Of a stretch of 64,000 bases of DNA, positions 1 through 9,481 are shown in pieces (positions within the stretch are counted from its first letter, which is position 1; every line of letters starts with the position of its first letter). A program made the position numbers and the translations under genes. Source of the DNA: Woeseiaceae bacterium (GTDB lineage: Bacteria > Pseudomonadota > Gammaproteobacteria > Steroidobacterales > Woeseiaceae); NCBI GenBank assembly GCA_021773035.1, contig JAJFKU010000023.1:225711-289710 (forward strand), given 5' to 3'. The notes under the pieces were generated by a model. That model made no database searches, was not told the origin of the DNA, and worked only from the letters and a program-made list of their open reading frames with translations.

Positions 1-2
1 AC

Positions 3-2066
3 GAGCGTCAGGCCGTCGCGGAGAGCTTCGCCCGCTCCGTAATCTGGGGTTTCGAGGATCTCGATCCGTCCGCCGAAAGCACTATCGTCGATGCAACGCC
101 GTTTTTCGTGCGTGACTCGCACGGCATATCTGCCCGACTAAACGCTGCCGCGGAGGGTGCGTATTCTCTGGATGCCTCGCGATCCGCCGTGTATATGCCA
201 CGGACAAAGGCGTTCCCCGATAATACCGAAGCCGAAGCGATCGTTACCCTGAGCGGTGAGCCGACGGGCGAATATTTGCCAACGGTTACGCCCGATGCGA
301 ACGCTTTTACGGTGCATGTGCATCATTCATTTATCCGCCTGCCGGACGACGGTTACGAGCCGCTGCCTTACGATCCGCGAGCGGGCGTTATTGGCTTACG
401 TTGGGATACCGGTGGTTTCGCCGATTATGCGACCGCGATCGGCGACGATCTAACGATCGACTACGGTCGTCGCCACCGCCTCTCGAAAAAAGACCCGATG
501 GCCGAGCTCAGTGAGCCCGTGGAGCCCATTATCTATTATCTCGATCGGGGCGCTCCCGAGCCGGTTCGCTCCGCTTTGCTGGACGGGGCTCGCTGGTGGA
601 ACCAGGCCTTCGAAGCGGCAGGGTACAGGAATGCCTTTCAGGTCGAGATGTTGCCCGAAGGGGCCGACCCGATGGATGTGCGTTACAACGTCATCCAGTG
701 GGTGCATCGTTCGACCCGCGGCTGGTCATACGGTGCCTCTATCGTCGATCCACGCACTGGAGAAATTCTTAAAGGCCATGTATCGCTGGGTTCGCTGCGT
801 GTTCGGCAGGATTATCTGATCGCGGAGGGCCTGCTGGCACCTTATGCCGATGACACGGTACCACCCGAGATGCTGGCAATGTCGCTCGCGCGCATTCGTC
901 AACTCTCTGCGCACGAGGTCGGACACACGATTGGCTTCGAGCACAACTTTGCCGCGAGTACTCAGAACCGGGCCTCTGTCATGGATTATCCGGTGCCGCT
1001 CATCCGGGTTCGCGATGACGGTTCGCTCGATCTGAGCGATGCCTACGACGACAAGATCGGTGCCTGGGACGTACGCACGGTAATGTATGCCTATCAGGAT
1101 TTCGCCGGCGGCACCGACCGCAACGTGGCGCGCCAGGATATCCTGAACGAGACGCTGGCGGCTGGCTTTAAGTACGTTGCGGATGAAGATGCACGAGCTC
1201 CCGGGACGGCGCATCCGGACGGTAATCTCTGGGACAATGGCGCGGATGCGATCGTTGAACTTGAGCATCTGCTGCGTGTCCGCGATATTGCACTGCAGAA
1301 TTTTTCGGAACGCAATATACGCCTGGGCCGGCCGCTCGCGACCATCGAGGAGGTCCTTGTACCCATCTACCTGCTGCATCGATTTCAGATTGAGGCGGTC
1401 GGCAAGCTGATCGGTGGACAGCAGTTCAACTACAGGCTTCGCGGCGATACCCAGGCCGCGGCAACTCCCGTTCCGGAGGAACGGCAGCGGCAGGCAATCG
1501 ATGCCCTTGTTGCGACGCTCGACGCGACCAAACTCAGGCTACCGGATGAATTGCTCGCCGCGATCGTGCCGAGGCCGCCGGGTAACCCGAAATCGCGCGA
1601 GACCTTCAGCGGCGCGACGGGTGTGGTATTCGATGCCAAATCACCGGCCGCCAGCGCGGTGGCGATGACGCTGGGCGTACTGCTTGAACCCTCCAGAGCT
1701 GCTCGCCTGACGCAGTCCGGCGCGCCCGGTTTCGTCGCGGTGACCCGTGCGTTGGTGGCAGCAACCTGGCGCTCGAAACCCGCGGGCGGAATGACCGGTG
1801 CCATTCAGCGCCAATCCGCCATGCAGGTGTTGTACGCGCTGCTGCAGCTGGCGTTTGATCCTGCCGTCGATACGGAGGTTCGTGCGATAGCGCTGGACGC
1901 GGTCGCAGGCCTCGAAACCTGGTTGTCCCGACAATCTCCGGGCGATGCCGTATTGCGGGCGCACTACGGCTTCGCCCGCTTCGAGATTGAGAGGCTAAAA
2001 CGCGATCCACAGCAATTGGAGCTGCTGGTTCCCGTCACGGTCCCGCCAGGCTCGCCAATCGGGTAA
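3..2066 (+). CDS. zinc-dependent metalloprotease, 5'-truncated by window
   Basis: The frame is open from base 3, so the gene starts upstream of the window; the GTG at 108 is an internal valine rather than a start. About 687 residues are visible. HEVGHTIGFEH (codons from about 912) fits the metzincin zinc motif HExxHxxGxxH, with E as the catalytic base, and ASVMDYP about 20 residues later looks like the Met-turn. The layout resembles the large secreted DUF5117/DUF4953-type metalloproteases of Gram-negative bacteria; this assignment is from family knowledge. The product is probably exported, but the signal peptide would lie outside the window. The next gene starts 46 bases downstream and has no obvious functional link. 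Confidence 0.88.
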   Translation, partial: ERQAVAESFARSVIWGFEDLDPSAESTIVDATPFFVRDSHGISARLNAAAEGAYSLDASRSAVYMPRTKAFPDNTEAEAIVTLSGEPTGEYLPTVTPDANAFTVHVHHSFIRLPDDGYEPLPYDPRAGVIGLRWDTGGFADYATAIGDDLTIDYGRRHRLSKKDPMAELSEPVEPIIYYLDRGAPEPVRSALLDGARWWNQAFEAAGYRNAFQVEMLPEGADPMDVRYNVIQWVHRSTRGWSYGASIVDPRTGEILKGHVSLGSLRVRQDYLIAEGLLAPYADDTVPPEMLAMSLARIRQLSAHEVGHTIGFEHNFAASTQNRASVMDYPVPLIRVRDDGSLDLSDAYDDKIGAWDVRTVMYAYQDFAGGTDRNVARQDILNETLAAGFKYVADEDARAPGTAHPDGNLWDNGADAIVELEHLLRVRDIALQNFSERNIRLGRPLATIEEVLVPIYLLHRFQIEAVGKLIGGQQFNYRLRGDTQAAATPVPEERQRQAIDALVATLDATKLRLPDELLAAIVPRPPGNPKSRETFSGATGVVFDAKSPAASAVAMTLGVLLEPSRAARLTQSGAPGFVAVTRALVAATWRSKPAGGMTGAIQRQSAMQVLYALLQLAFDPAVDTEVRAIALDAVAGLETWLSRQSPGDAVLRAHYGFARFEIERLKRDPQQLELLVPVTVPPGSPIG

Positions 2067-2112
2067 ATCAGTACGGTAATCACTAAACTACACTTTTCGA
2101 ACAGGTAATAAG

Positions 2113-3537
2113 ATGTCAACAACAATCGCTGTTCTTATCGTTTATCTCGGCATCCTGGCGGCCCTGGCCGTCTGGAGCCGCCGGGAAACACATACCTTGT
2201 CCGGCTACTATCTGGCGGGCAAGAAGCTGCCCTACTGGGTGGTCGCCTTCAGCACCAACGCCACCGGCGAAAGCGGCTGGTTGCTGCTCGGGCTGTCCGG
2301 TATGGGCTACGCCGTGGGTGTGCAGGCCTACTGGGTCGTCGTTGGCGAAATTCTGGGTATAGCGGCATCCTGGTGGATCGTTTCCCGGCGCCTCAAGAAA
2401 TTCGGCGATGAGACGGATTCAATCACGGTTCCCGATATTCTGGCGGCAAAGTTCGAGGACCGGTGGAACCTGATTCGCGGTGTCGCGGTGGTGATCATTC
2501 TGGTCATGGTGACAGCCTATGTCACGGCCCAGATGGTAGCCTCCGGCAAGGCCTTTAGCAGCTTTCTTGGCATGGAGTATTCGACCGGTGTGATCGTTGG
2601 CTCGATCTTTATCATTGGCTACACTTTCGTCGGTGGTTACAAGGCCGTTTCGTATACTGATGTCGTGCAGGGCGTACTGATGCTGCTTGGCCTTATCGCA
2701 GTACCCGTCGCAGCGATAATTGCCGCCGGTGGCTGGGGCGAAGTGCATAGCAACCTGACGCTGCAGGATCCGGCATTGGTCGACATGCTTGCCGTGTCCG
2801 ATTCCGGCAAGCCGGTGCTGATAGCGATCGTCAGCTTTATTGCGATTGGTTTGCCGTTTCTTGGCGTTCCGCAACTACTCATTCGATACATGTCAGCGCG
2901 TGACGATATGGAGATCAGGAAAGCGCGGGTAGTATCGTTGACGGTCATGCTGTTTTTCACGGCGGGCGCGGTTACCGCCGGTGTTGCGGGACGCGCGTTG
3001 TTTCCGGGCCTCGACGATGCAGAGACCATATTCCCGGTACTGTCGAACAACCTGTTCCCGGAAATCATCGCCGGTATGCTGTTGGTGGTGGTGCTGTCGG
3101 CAATCATGTCGACGGTCGATTCTCTGCTGCTGCTGGCGTCGTCATCCGTCGTTCGCGATACCTATCAGAGGATAATCGGTACCAACAAGAGCGAGGAGTC
3201 GCTGGCGACCTACGGCAAGCTGGTCACCGTCGTAATCGGTATCGTCGCCGTTGTTCTGGGTATTCAGGAACCGCGTGTTATTTTCGACTTCGTACTGGCC
3301 TCCTGGTCCGGGCTCGGGTCGGCGTTCGGTCCCGCAGTGGTCGGCATTCTCTATTACAAGCGCATAACCTGGGCCGGCGTTCTCGCGGGCATGTCGGGCG
3401 GTTTTTTGGCGAGCGTTATCTGGCTGACGTCGTTCAAGTCCGACTACCACGACCTGTATGAGGCCATACCGGGCTTTATCGTCGGCTTCGCCCTGACCTA
3501 TGGCGTTAGCTGGTTGACGAGTAAAAAGGCCGCCTGA
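2113..3537 (+). CDS. sodium:solute symporter (SSF family, PutP-like)
   Basis: A 474-residue inner-membrane protein with hydrophobic helices along its whole length. The N-terminal stretch LSGYYLAGKKLPYWVVAFS followed by GESGWLLLGLSG is typical of the sodium:solute symporter family, closest in feel to the PutP/PanF branch. The segment near residues 330-350 (VLSAIMSTVDSLLLLASS) matches the conserved helix that forms part of the sodium site in SSF carriers. The substrate cannot be read from sequence; proline or another amino or carboxylic acid is likely. The ATG at 2113 follows a modest GGTAA-type ribosome site. Length is normal for the family. Confidence 0.88.
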   Translation: MSTTIAVLIVYLGILAALAVWSRRETHTLSGYYLAGKKLPYWVVAFSTNATGESGWLLLGLSGMGYAVGVQAYWVVVGEILGIAASWWIVSRRLKKFGDETDSITVPDILAAKFEDRWNLIRGVAVVIILVMVTAYVTAQMVASGKAFSSFLGMEYSTGVIVGSIFIIGYTFVGGYKAVSYTDVVQGVLMLLGLIAVPVAAIIAAGGWGEVHSNLTLQDPALVDMLAVSDSGKPVLIAIVSFIAIGLPFLGVPQLLIRYMSARDDMEIRKARVVSLTVMLFFTAGAVTAGVAGRALFPGLDDAETIFPVLSNNLFPEIIAGMLLVVVLSAIMSTVDSLLLLASSSVVRDTYQRIIGTNKSEESLATYGKLVTVVIGIVAVVLGIQEPRVIFDFVLASWSGLGSAFGPAVVGILYYKRITWAGVLAGMSGGFLASVIWLTSFKSDYHDLYEAIPGFIVGFALTYGVSWLTSKKAA

Positions 3538-3598
3538 ATGTAACCAAACCGGCAGCAGCGCCCTATAAGCCAGTATGAAATCCAACTGAGGGTGAGCA

Positions 3599-4540
3599 AT
3601 GCGTAATCTCAAAACTTCGTTTCTCGGGCTGCTGCTCGTGTTTTCAGCGCCGGCGACCGCCGATGGCGGCGATGTTCCGGATACTTCGACCTGGTACTTC
3701 CATGTCGATTTCGAGCAGATGAGGACCGCGGAGGCGGGCAGGAGTCTCTATACCTGGGCGGTGGACGAAGTCTTCTGGGATATTAACGAAGAAGCCGGTG
3801 TCGACCTCGCGAAGGAACTGGACAAGCTGACCGCTTATTCGCTGCCGGGACAGGGGCCGGTGTTCCTTTTTGAGGGCAATATCAGCCAGACATCCAGGGA
3901 TCGGCTGATGGCGTTCGTTGCCGCCGAAGGCGATCTGGCACCGCTGAAGTCTTCGGGCAGGTCCTATTATCGCCTGAGCGACGGTAGCGGGAGCGACGGC
4001 AATGGCGACGCTGGCAACATCGAGCTTCAGTTCGATTCGTTGCAGAACGAGTCGTGGGTCAGCATGGCGCTGGACAACAAGGTTCTGGTGACTGCCACCG
4101 AGGGTCAGATGCAGGCCTTGCTGAAGAATAATGGGAGGATCGCCGGCAAGCGCAGCCACAAGGGGGCTTTGCTGGTGTTGACCGCGGAAAAAGCACTACT
4201 GCAGGCGGGCGTGAACTCCGGCGAGTTGGGTGGTGGCGACGATAGTGAGCCCGGCTGGGAATCCAACATATTGCGGAATACCGAGCAGGTCGCCTTTCTT
4301 GTCGCAGCGGCGGCCAACAAGCTTGCTATCGAGGCGACGCTGGTGACCACCGAGGCCGAAATGGCCGAATCGTTGGCCAGTGTGGTGAGAGGCCTGATCA
4401 GCCTGACCGCCTTTAGCGACGATCTGGATGCCGAGGCGGTAGCAATGCTGCAGGGCACCAGGATTGAAACCAAAGGCAAAAACCTGAGTATTTCTCTGGC
4501 GATCGACCCCGATGTGCTCGTCGCGACACTGAGTGAATGA
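3599..4540 (+). CDS. secreted protein of unknown function, linked to ECF sigma gene
   Basis: A 313-residue protein with a signal peptide (MRNLKTSFLGLLLVFSAPATA, cleavage after ATA likely), hence periplasmic. The ATG has a good GAGGGTGAG ribosome site. The mature part is soluble and acidic, with a glycine/serine/aspartate-rich linker near residues 125-140 (DGSGSDGNGDAG). I do not recognise a named family. Its last bases overlap the following sigma factor gene by 8 bp, so the two are translationally coupled. A periplasmic sensor or envelope-stress role is an inference from that linkage only. Confidence 0.7.
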   Translation: MRNLKTSFLGLLLVFSAPATADGGDVPDTSTWYFHVDFEQMRTAEAGRSLYTWAVDEVFWDINEEAGVDLAKELDKLTAYSLPGQGPVFLFEGNISQTSRDRLMAFVAAEGDLAPLKSSGRSYYRLSDGSGSDGNGDAGNIELQFDSLQNESWVSMALDNKVLVTATEGQMQALLKNNGRIAGKRSHKGALLVLTAEKALLQAGVNSGELGGGDDSEPGWESNILRNTEQVAFLVAAAANKLAIEATLVTTEAEMAESLASVVRGLISLTAFSDDLDAEAVAMLQGTRIETKGKNLSISLAIDPDVLVATLSE

Positions 4541-5075
4541 CGAACAGCAACTAATCGATGCCGCGAAAGCGGGGTCCGTGGTGGCATTTACCGGCCTCGT
4601 TCGCAGTTACCGGCATCGACTGCTGCGCTTCCTGCTGACCCGTTGTGGCAGTTATGCAGATGCCGAAGATGCCTTGCAGGATACGCTGATGGCGGCCTTC
4701 CGCTACCTGCATTCTTACGACCCGCGGTGGCGTTTCAGCACCTGGTTGTACCGAATCGCTATCCGCAACGCACAGAAGATACGTTCGGAGCTTGTTGTCG
4801 AGTTCAGTGAGCTGCGGGACGAGGAAGGGGATCCGCTGCTGCACTGTATCGCCGCGTCGGAAACGGAAAACCTCTGGATCAGCGCACGACGCGTGCTCAA
4901 TGAAGAGGTTTTCGCGGCGACCTGGCTGCGTTATGCCGAGGACATGTCGATCAAGGATATTTCGATAGCGCTGGACCGTTCGGTATCCTGGACCAAGGTA
5001 AATCTGCTGCGCTCTCGCAGAATTCTGGATACTGAAATGAGGCGTCAGAGCAAAGGAGACGAGGCCTATGGATGA
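4533..5075 (+). CDS. ECF-type RNA polymerase sigma factor
   Basis: A 180-residue protein with region 2 near residues 22-90 (DAEDALQDTLMAAFRYLHSY and RFSTWLYRIAIRNA are region 2.2-2.4-like) and a region 4 helix-turn-helix near 130-165 (MSIKDISIALDRSVSWTKV). It should redirect core RNA polymerase to envelope or stress promoters. It starts at GTG 4533 inside the end of the upstream secreted-protein gene (8-bp overlap), and its own end overlaps the next ORF by 8 bp, so the three genes form a tightly coupled unit. No cognate promoter could be defined by eye. Confidence 0.87.
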   Translation: MNDEQQLIDAAKAGSVVAFTGLVRSYRHRLLRFLLTRCGSYADAEDALQDTLMAAFRYLHSYDPRWRFSTWLYRIAIRNAQKIRSELVVEFSELRDEEGDPLLHCIAASETENLWISARRVLNEEVFAATWLRYAEDMSIKDISIALDRSVSWTKVNLLRSRRILDTEMRRQSKGDEAYG

Positions 5076-5466
5076 GATGGCGAAACGATTAAAGTCAGAC
5101 GCCGAGCGAATCGACGTGCATATTAGCGACGAACTCGACCGACGTATAAGCGCGTCGCTGCGGGTTGTCGGCCCGGAGAAACCCGCGAAGCCGGCGCGGG
5201 GCGGGCGTCCCGCGACTTTCTGGTGGGCCAGCAGCCTGACCGGTATGGCTGCGACGGCGGCTGTTATCGTCGTGATGAATGCCCGGCCGCCACTCGAGGA
5301 AACTGCAGCGCCGCCTGCCCCGGCGACCGCGGTGGCTGCGGTGCCGGTCATCGACTGGAAAGCCGAAACAGCGATGCTGACGAGTCCCCTGCGGCAGGAG
5401 CTTCTGGACCTTAAATCCGATATAAAGAAAGCCGAGCAGAAGGTCAAGGACGATATCGGGCTTTGA
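5068..5466 (+). CDS. small single-pass membrane protein, probable anti-sigma factor
   Basis: A 132-residue protein. Residues 1-50 are charged and would be cytoplasmic, residues about 54-71 (WWASSLTGMAATAAVIVV) form one membrane helix, then an Ala/Pro-rich linker and a charged C-terminal helix rich in Lys/Asp/Glu follow. The order sigma factor then single-pass protein, with an 8-bp overlap, is the usual sigma/anti-sigma arrangement. There is no zinc-binding HxxxCxxC motif, so it is not a ZAS-type anti-sigma factor. The role is inferred from context. The 209 bases that follow, up to the oxidase operon, hold no gene; the operon promoter should lie there but I could not fix its boxes. Confidence 0.65.
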   Translation: MDEMAKRLKSDAERIDVHISDELDRRISASLRVVGPEKPAKPARGGRPATFWWASSLTGMAATAAVIVVMNARPPLEETAAPPAPATAVAAVPVIDWKAETAMLTSPLRQELLDLKSDIKKAEQKVKDDIGL

Positions 5467-5675
5467 ACCTGTGGAAAATACGGATTGATTCCACTATCCT
5501 CGGACGTTGGGAACAGTTTGCTCGTATCAAATTGTATTCAAAAGCAAAACCAAGATACCAAAGCGGTTACCGCAGTGGGGATTGAGGAAGGCCGCCGCAA
5601 GCAAACTGTAGAAGACTAAGAAATCGGCAACAATTTGTTCGCCGAGCGCACGACCATCAAAAGGACGCATGAAGT

Positions 5676-7028
5676 ATGCCTTTCGCTGTTGTCTTGATTC
5701 TACTTGTTGTCGGCTCCATTCTTTTTCACCTCCTAAGTCCCTGGACATTTACCGAGTTGGCTTCCAACTGGGAAATGGTGGACTTCACGGTCGATATTAC
5801 GCTGTGGGTTACCGGTGGCGTCTTTGTTGCCGTCAACCTGTTCATGGCCTACTGCGTCATCAAGTTCCGCTACCGCAAGGGCGCGCGCGCAACCTACGAG
5901 CCCGAAAACAAAAAACTGGAAAGCTGGCTTACGTGGATAACCGCCGTCGGTGTCGCGGCGATGCTGACGCCGGGTCTCGTCGTCTGGAATCAGTTCGTCA
6001 GCGTGCCCGAGGAAGCGCACGTCGTCGAGGCCGTGGGGCAGCAATGGCACTGGACCTATCGCTATCCGGGTGAGGACGGCAAGCTGGGCGAAGTCGACAG
6101 CGAGCGCATCTCCGGCAAAAACCCATTCGGTATCGACCCGGAGGATCCGAACGGTCAGGATGACGTCGTCGTTTACAACCCCCAGGCGCATATTCCTGTC
6201 GATCGTCCGGTGAAGTTTCTGCTGCGCTCGAAAGACGTTCTACACAATTTTGCGGTTGCCGAGTTTCGCGTCAAGATGGACCTGGTGCCCGGCATGAACA
6301 CCTTCCTGTGGCTGACACCGACAAAGACGGGTCGTTACGACCTGCTGTGCGAAGAGCTCTGTGGTATCGGTCACCACACGATGCGCGGCGCCGTGGTGGT
6401 CGAAGACAAGGACGATTTCGATACCTGGCTGGCAGGTCAGCCGACGTTTAGCGAGCTGATGGCGACGCCGCCCGGCAATGCTGCAATCGGGTCAGCGCAA
6501 TATGTCGCTTGTGCTTCCTGCCACGGTTCACAGGGCGAGGGTGTAGTGGCAATGAATGCGCCGAAGATAGCAGGGCAGTCAGCGTGGTATCTGAAACGCC
6601 AGATACAGAGTTACAAGACCGGGCTGCGGGGCACGCATCAGGACGATAACTTCGGGCAGCAGATGATCGGCATGGTCGCGACGCTGGCTGACGATGCAGC
6701 CATCGACAATGTCGTCGCGCACATAAGGTCGTTCCCCGACAATGCGCCACAGGCAAGCATCGACGGCGATCTCGAGCACGGAGAGAAGCTGTACCGGGTT
6801 TGTGCTTACTGTCACAGCGCTGACGGCATGGGTCGACAGGCGCTGAATGCACCGCGACTTGCCGGCATGTCGGACTGGTACCTGGCGCGCCAGCTCAATT
6901 ACTTCCGAGACGGCGTACGCGGAGCGCATCAGAAAGACTTTTACGGTTTCCAGATGGGGCTGATGGGTCAGTCCCTGCATGACGAGCAAGCGGTCAATGA
7001 CATCGTCGCTTACATCAACACTTTATAG
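5676..7028 (+). CDS. coxB: cytochrome c oxidase subunit II with two C-terminal cytochrome c domains
   Basis: A 450-residue membrane-anchored electron-entry subunit of an aa3-type oxidase. N-terminal hydrophobic helices are followed by a cupredoxin domain: WHWTYRYPG near residue 130 and the CuA ligand set CEELCGIGHHTM near residue 225. Two haem c sites follow, CASCH (about residue 274) and CAYCH (about residue 376), each with a downstream Met-containing segment. Ordinary subunit II has no haem and caa3-type has one, so this di-haem form is longer than usual. ATG 5676 is chosen because it preserves the first membrane helix; an AAGGA lies 10 bases upstream. First gene of a five-gene oxidase operon. 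Confidence 0.93.
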   Translation: MPFAVVLILLVVGSILFHLLSPWTFTELASNWEMVDFTVDITLWVTGGVFVAVNLFMAYCVIKFRYRKGARATYEPENKKLESWLTWITAVGVAAMLTPGLVVWNQFVSVPEEAHVVEAVGQQWHWTYRYPGEDGKLGEVDSERISGKNPFGIDPEDPNGQDDVVVYNPQAHIPVDRPVKFLLRSKDVLHNFAVAEFRVKMDLVPGMNTFLWLTPTKTGRYDLLCEELCGIGHHTMRGAVVVEDKDDFDTWLAGQPTFSELMATPPGNAAIGSAQYVACASCHGSQGEGVVAMNAPKIAGQSAWYLKRQIQSYKTGLRGTHQDDNFGQQMIGMVATLADDAAIDNVVAHIRSFPDNAPQASIDGDLEHGEKLYRVCAYCHSADGMGRQALNAPRLAGMSDWYLARQLNYFRDGVRGAHQKDFYGFQMGLMGQSLHDEQAVNDIVAYINTL

Positions 7029-7039
7029 GTCGATAATCT

Positions 7040-8803
7040 ATGTCTTACGTTGCTATTGCCGATCGTGACCACGAGCAGGAACATCACGATCCGCAGACGT
7101 TCATTACCAAATACGTCTGGAGTCAGGACCACAAGGTTATCGCGATTCAGTACGGCATAACCGCGATTTTCGTCGGTCTGATTGCGCTGGGTTTGTCGGC
7201 GATAATGCGGCTGCAGCTTGGCTTTCCAGACCAGTTCACGTTCATCAATCCGGAAAACTATTACCAGTTCATCACGATGCACGGCATGATCATGGTGATC
7301 TATCTGCTGACAGCGTTGTTCCTGGGCGGCTTCGGCAATTACCTGATACCGCTCATGATCGGTTCGCGTGACATGGTATTCCCGTATCTGAATATGCTTA
7401 GCTACTGGGTATACCTGCTGTCGGTCGTCATTCTGATCACGAGTTTCTTCGTGCCCGGTGGCTCCACCGGGGCTGGCTGGACGCTGTATCCGCCGCAGGC
7501 CATCATGCCGGGGACGCCGGGTACCGATCTCGGCATCATACTGATGCTCGCATCGCTGGCCGTGTTTATCGTGGCCTTTACGATGGGTGGTCTTAACTAC
7601 GTTACTACGGTGTTGCAGGCGCGCTGCAAAGGCATGACGCTGATGCGCATGCCGTTATCGGTCTGGGGCATCTTCATTGCGACGATCCTCGGTCTGCTGG
7701 CGTTCCCGGCGCTGTTGGTGAGCGCGATCATGATGCTGTTCGACAAAACCCTGATGACCAGCTTCTTCATGCCTGCGATCAGTTCCATGGGCGTGGATCC
7801 GGGGTATACGGGCGGCAGCCCTATTCTGTTCCAGCACCTGTTCTGGTTCTTCGGGCATCCCGAAGTCTATATCGTCGCGTTGCCGGCGTTCGGCATCGTG
7901 TCGGACCTTCTCAGCACGCATGCGCGCAAGAATATTTTTGGTTATCGGATGATGGTCTGGGCGATTATCGCGATCGGGGGCTTAAGCTTCGTCGTCTGGG
8001 CGCACCATATGTATGTCAGCGGCATGAACCCGTATTTCGGTTTCTTCTTTGCGACAACGACTCTGATCATCGCGGTGCCGACCGCTATCAAAGTCTATAA
8101 CTGGGTCCTCACCCTCTGGGAGGGCAATATTCACTTGAGGGTGCCGATGCTGTTTGCGATCGGTTTCATCTTCACGTTCATTCACGGCGGCCTGACCGGC
8201 CTCTTTCTGGGTAACGTGACGATCGATCTGCCGCTCTCGGATACCTACTTCGTGGTTGCGCATTTCCACATGGTGATGGGTGTCTCGCCGGTGCTGGTCG
8301 TGTTCGGTGCGATCTACCACTGGTGGCCGAAGATTACCGGCAAAATGTACAACGAGACGCTGGGCAAGTGGCATTTCTGGATGACGTTCCTCGGCACCTA
8401 CGCCATTTATCTGCCGATGCACTATCTGGGCTTCGCCGGCGTTCCGCGACGTTACTTTTCCATGGGCAACACGGACTTCCTGCCCGAGTCGGCGCAGGAT
8501 CTGAACGCTGCGATTACGATGTCGGCCTTGTTTGTCGCGGCGACCCAGATATTGTTTTTCATAAACATGATCTGGAGTCTGCGCAAAGGACCGAAATCGG
8601 ATCCGAACCCGTGGGATGCAACGACACTGGAATGGCAGACGCCGGATCACCCGCCGAAACACGGTAACTGGGGTCACGATTTGCCCGAGGTTCACCGTTG
8701 GGCCTACGACTACAGCGTGCCTGGCTACGAGGATGATTTTATTCCGCAGAACGTCCCGCCGGACAAAGCGCCGGCCGGCCGGGATCACGGTGGAGAGCAC
8801 TAG
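7040..8803 (+). CDS. coxA: cytochrome c oxidase subunit I
   Basis: A 587-residue catalytic subunit with twelve-helix character. MHGMIMVIYLL carries the low-spin haem a histidine, FWFFGHPEVYI holds the CuB histidine and cross-linked tyrosine of the H-P-E-V-Y motif, WAHHMYVSG gives two more CuB histidines, and HFHMVMG holds the haem a and a3 ligands. The HPEVY motif marks it as an A-type oxidase. It reduces oxygen to water while pumping protons. It lies 11 bases after coxB and abuts the next gene with no gap. Confidence 0.97.
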   Translation: MSYVAIADRDHEQEHHDPQTFITKYVWSQDHKVIAIQYGITAIFVGLIALGLSAIMRLQLGFPDQFTFINPENYYQFITMHGMIMVIYLLTALFLGGFGNYLIPLMIGSRDMVFPYLNMLSYWVYLLSVVILITSFFVPGGSTGAGWTLYPPQAIMPGTPGTDLGIILMLASLAVFIVAFTMGGLNYVTTVLQARCKGMTLMRMPLSVWGIFIATILGLLAFPALLVSAIMMLFDKTLMTSFFMPAISSMGVDPGYTGGSPILFQHLFWFFGHPEVYIVALPAFGIVSDLLSTHARKNIFGYRMMVWAIIAIGGLSFVVWAHHMYVSGMNPYFGFFFATTTLIIAVPTAIKVYNWVLTLWEGNIHLRVPMLFAIGFIFTFIHGGLTGLFLGNVTIDLPLSDTYFVVAHFHMVMGVSPVLVVFGAIYHWWPKITGKMYNETLGKWHFWMTFLGTYAIYLPMHYLGFAGVPRRYFSMGNTDFLPESAQDLNAAITMSALFVAATQILFFINMIWSLRKGPKSDPNPWDATTLEWQTPDHPPKHGNWGHDLPEVHRWAYDYSVPGYEDDFIPQNVPPDKAPAGRDHGGEH

Positions 8804-9472
8804 GTGACAATCGCACTCGTTTTCCTGGCGATTATTCTCGCCACGCTGCTCGGATGGTTGCTTAAGCACACTTTCAACGCGGCGCCGTGGCAGATGGAAA
8901 CGGTCGGCGATACGGCGCATCACGGCCCGCTGGGTGACGACAAAAGCAAGCTCATCGCGTTGCTGACACTGCTGGCGGTCGTATCGTCGTTTTTTGCTTT
9001 GATCCTTAGCGCGTATGCATTGCGCATGGACCTCGGTGACTGGGTGCCGCTGACCGAACCGCAGTTGCTGTGGATGAATACGGCAATGTTGATTCTGGCA
9101 AGCGGCGTTTTTCAATGGACCCGTAACGCGGCGATCAACAAGCAGCACAGTCGCCTGTTGCCGGGGCTACTGATTACCGGCCTGCTCACATTGGGTTTCG
9201 TGCTCGGACAGTTCGTCGCCTGGCGGCAATTGCAGAGTTCGGGTCAGTTCATCACCAGCAACCCGTCGAATGCATTTTTCTATTTTCTTACCGGCGCGCA
9301 TGCGGTGCATATTATTGGTGGCCTGATCGTATGGGCCAGAGCCACGGTGAAGGTCATTCTTGGCAAGGGTGACGCGGACGGAATTCGCCGCAGCGTTGAG
9401 CTGTGTACGATCTACTGGCATTTTCTGCTGATCGTCTGGCTGGTTCTTTTTGGATTGCTGTTATCGACCTAA
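8804..9472 (+). CDS. cytochrome c oxidase subunit III-like protein (first copy)
   Basis: A 222-residue membrane protein starting at GTG directly after the coxA stop. The C-terminal half has subunit III hallmarks: FYFLTGAHAVHIIGGLIV and ELCTIYWHFLLIVWLVLFG. The N-terminal part is less typical than that of the next gene. Subunit III protects the oxygen-reducing centre from turnover damage and lines the proton path. Having two consecutive subunit III-family genes is unusual, and the two are not simple duplicates because their N-termini differ. Confidence 0.85.
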   Translation: MTIALVFLAIILATLLGWLLKHTFNAAPWQMETVGDTAHHGPLGDDKSKLIALLTLLAVVSSFFALILSAYALRMDLGDWVPLTEPQLLWMNTAMLILASGVFQWTRNAAINKQHSRLLPGLLITGLLTLGFVLGQFVAWRQLQSSGQFITSNPSNAFFYFLTGAHAVHIIGGLIVWARATVKVILGKGDADGIRRSVELCTIYWHFLLIVWLVLFGLLLST

Positions 9473-9481
9473 GGGGTCCTT

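Noticed and set aside
7982..9148. A 388-codon open frame on the minus strand across coxA and the first subunit III gene
   Set aside because: It is antisense to strongly conserved oxidase genes; the product is low-complexity and Arg/Gln/His-rich, as expected for a shadow frame in GC-rich DNA.
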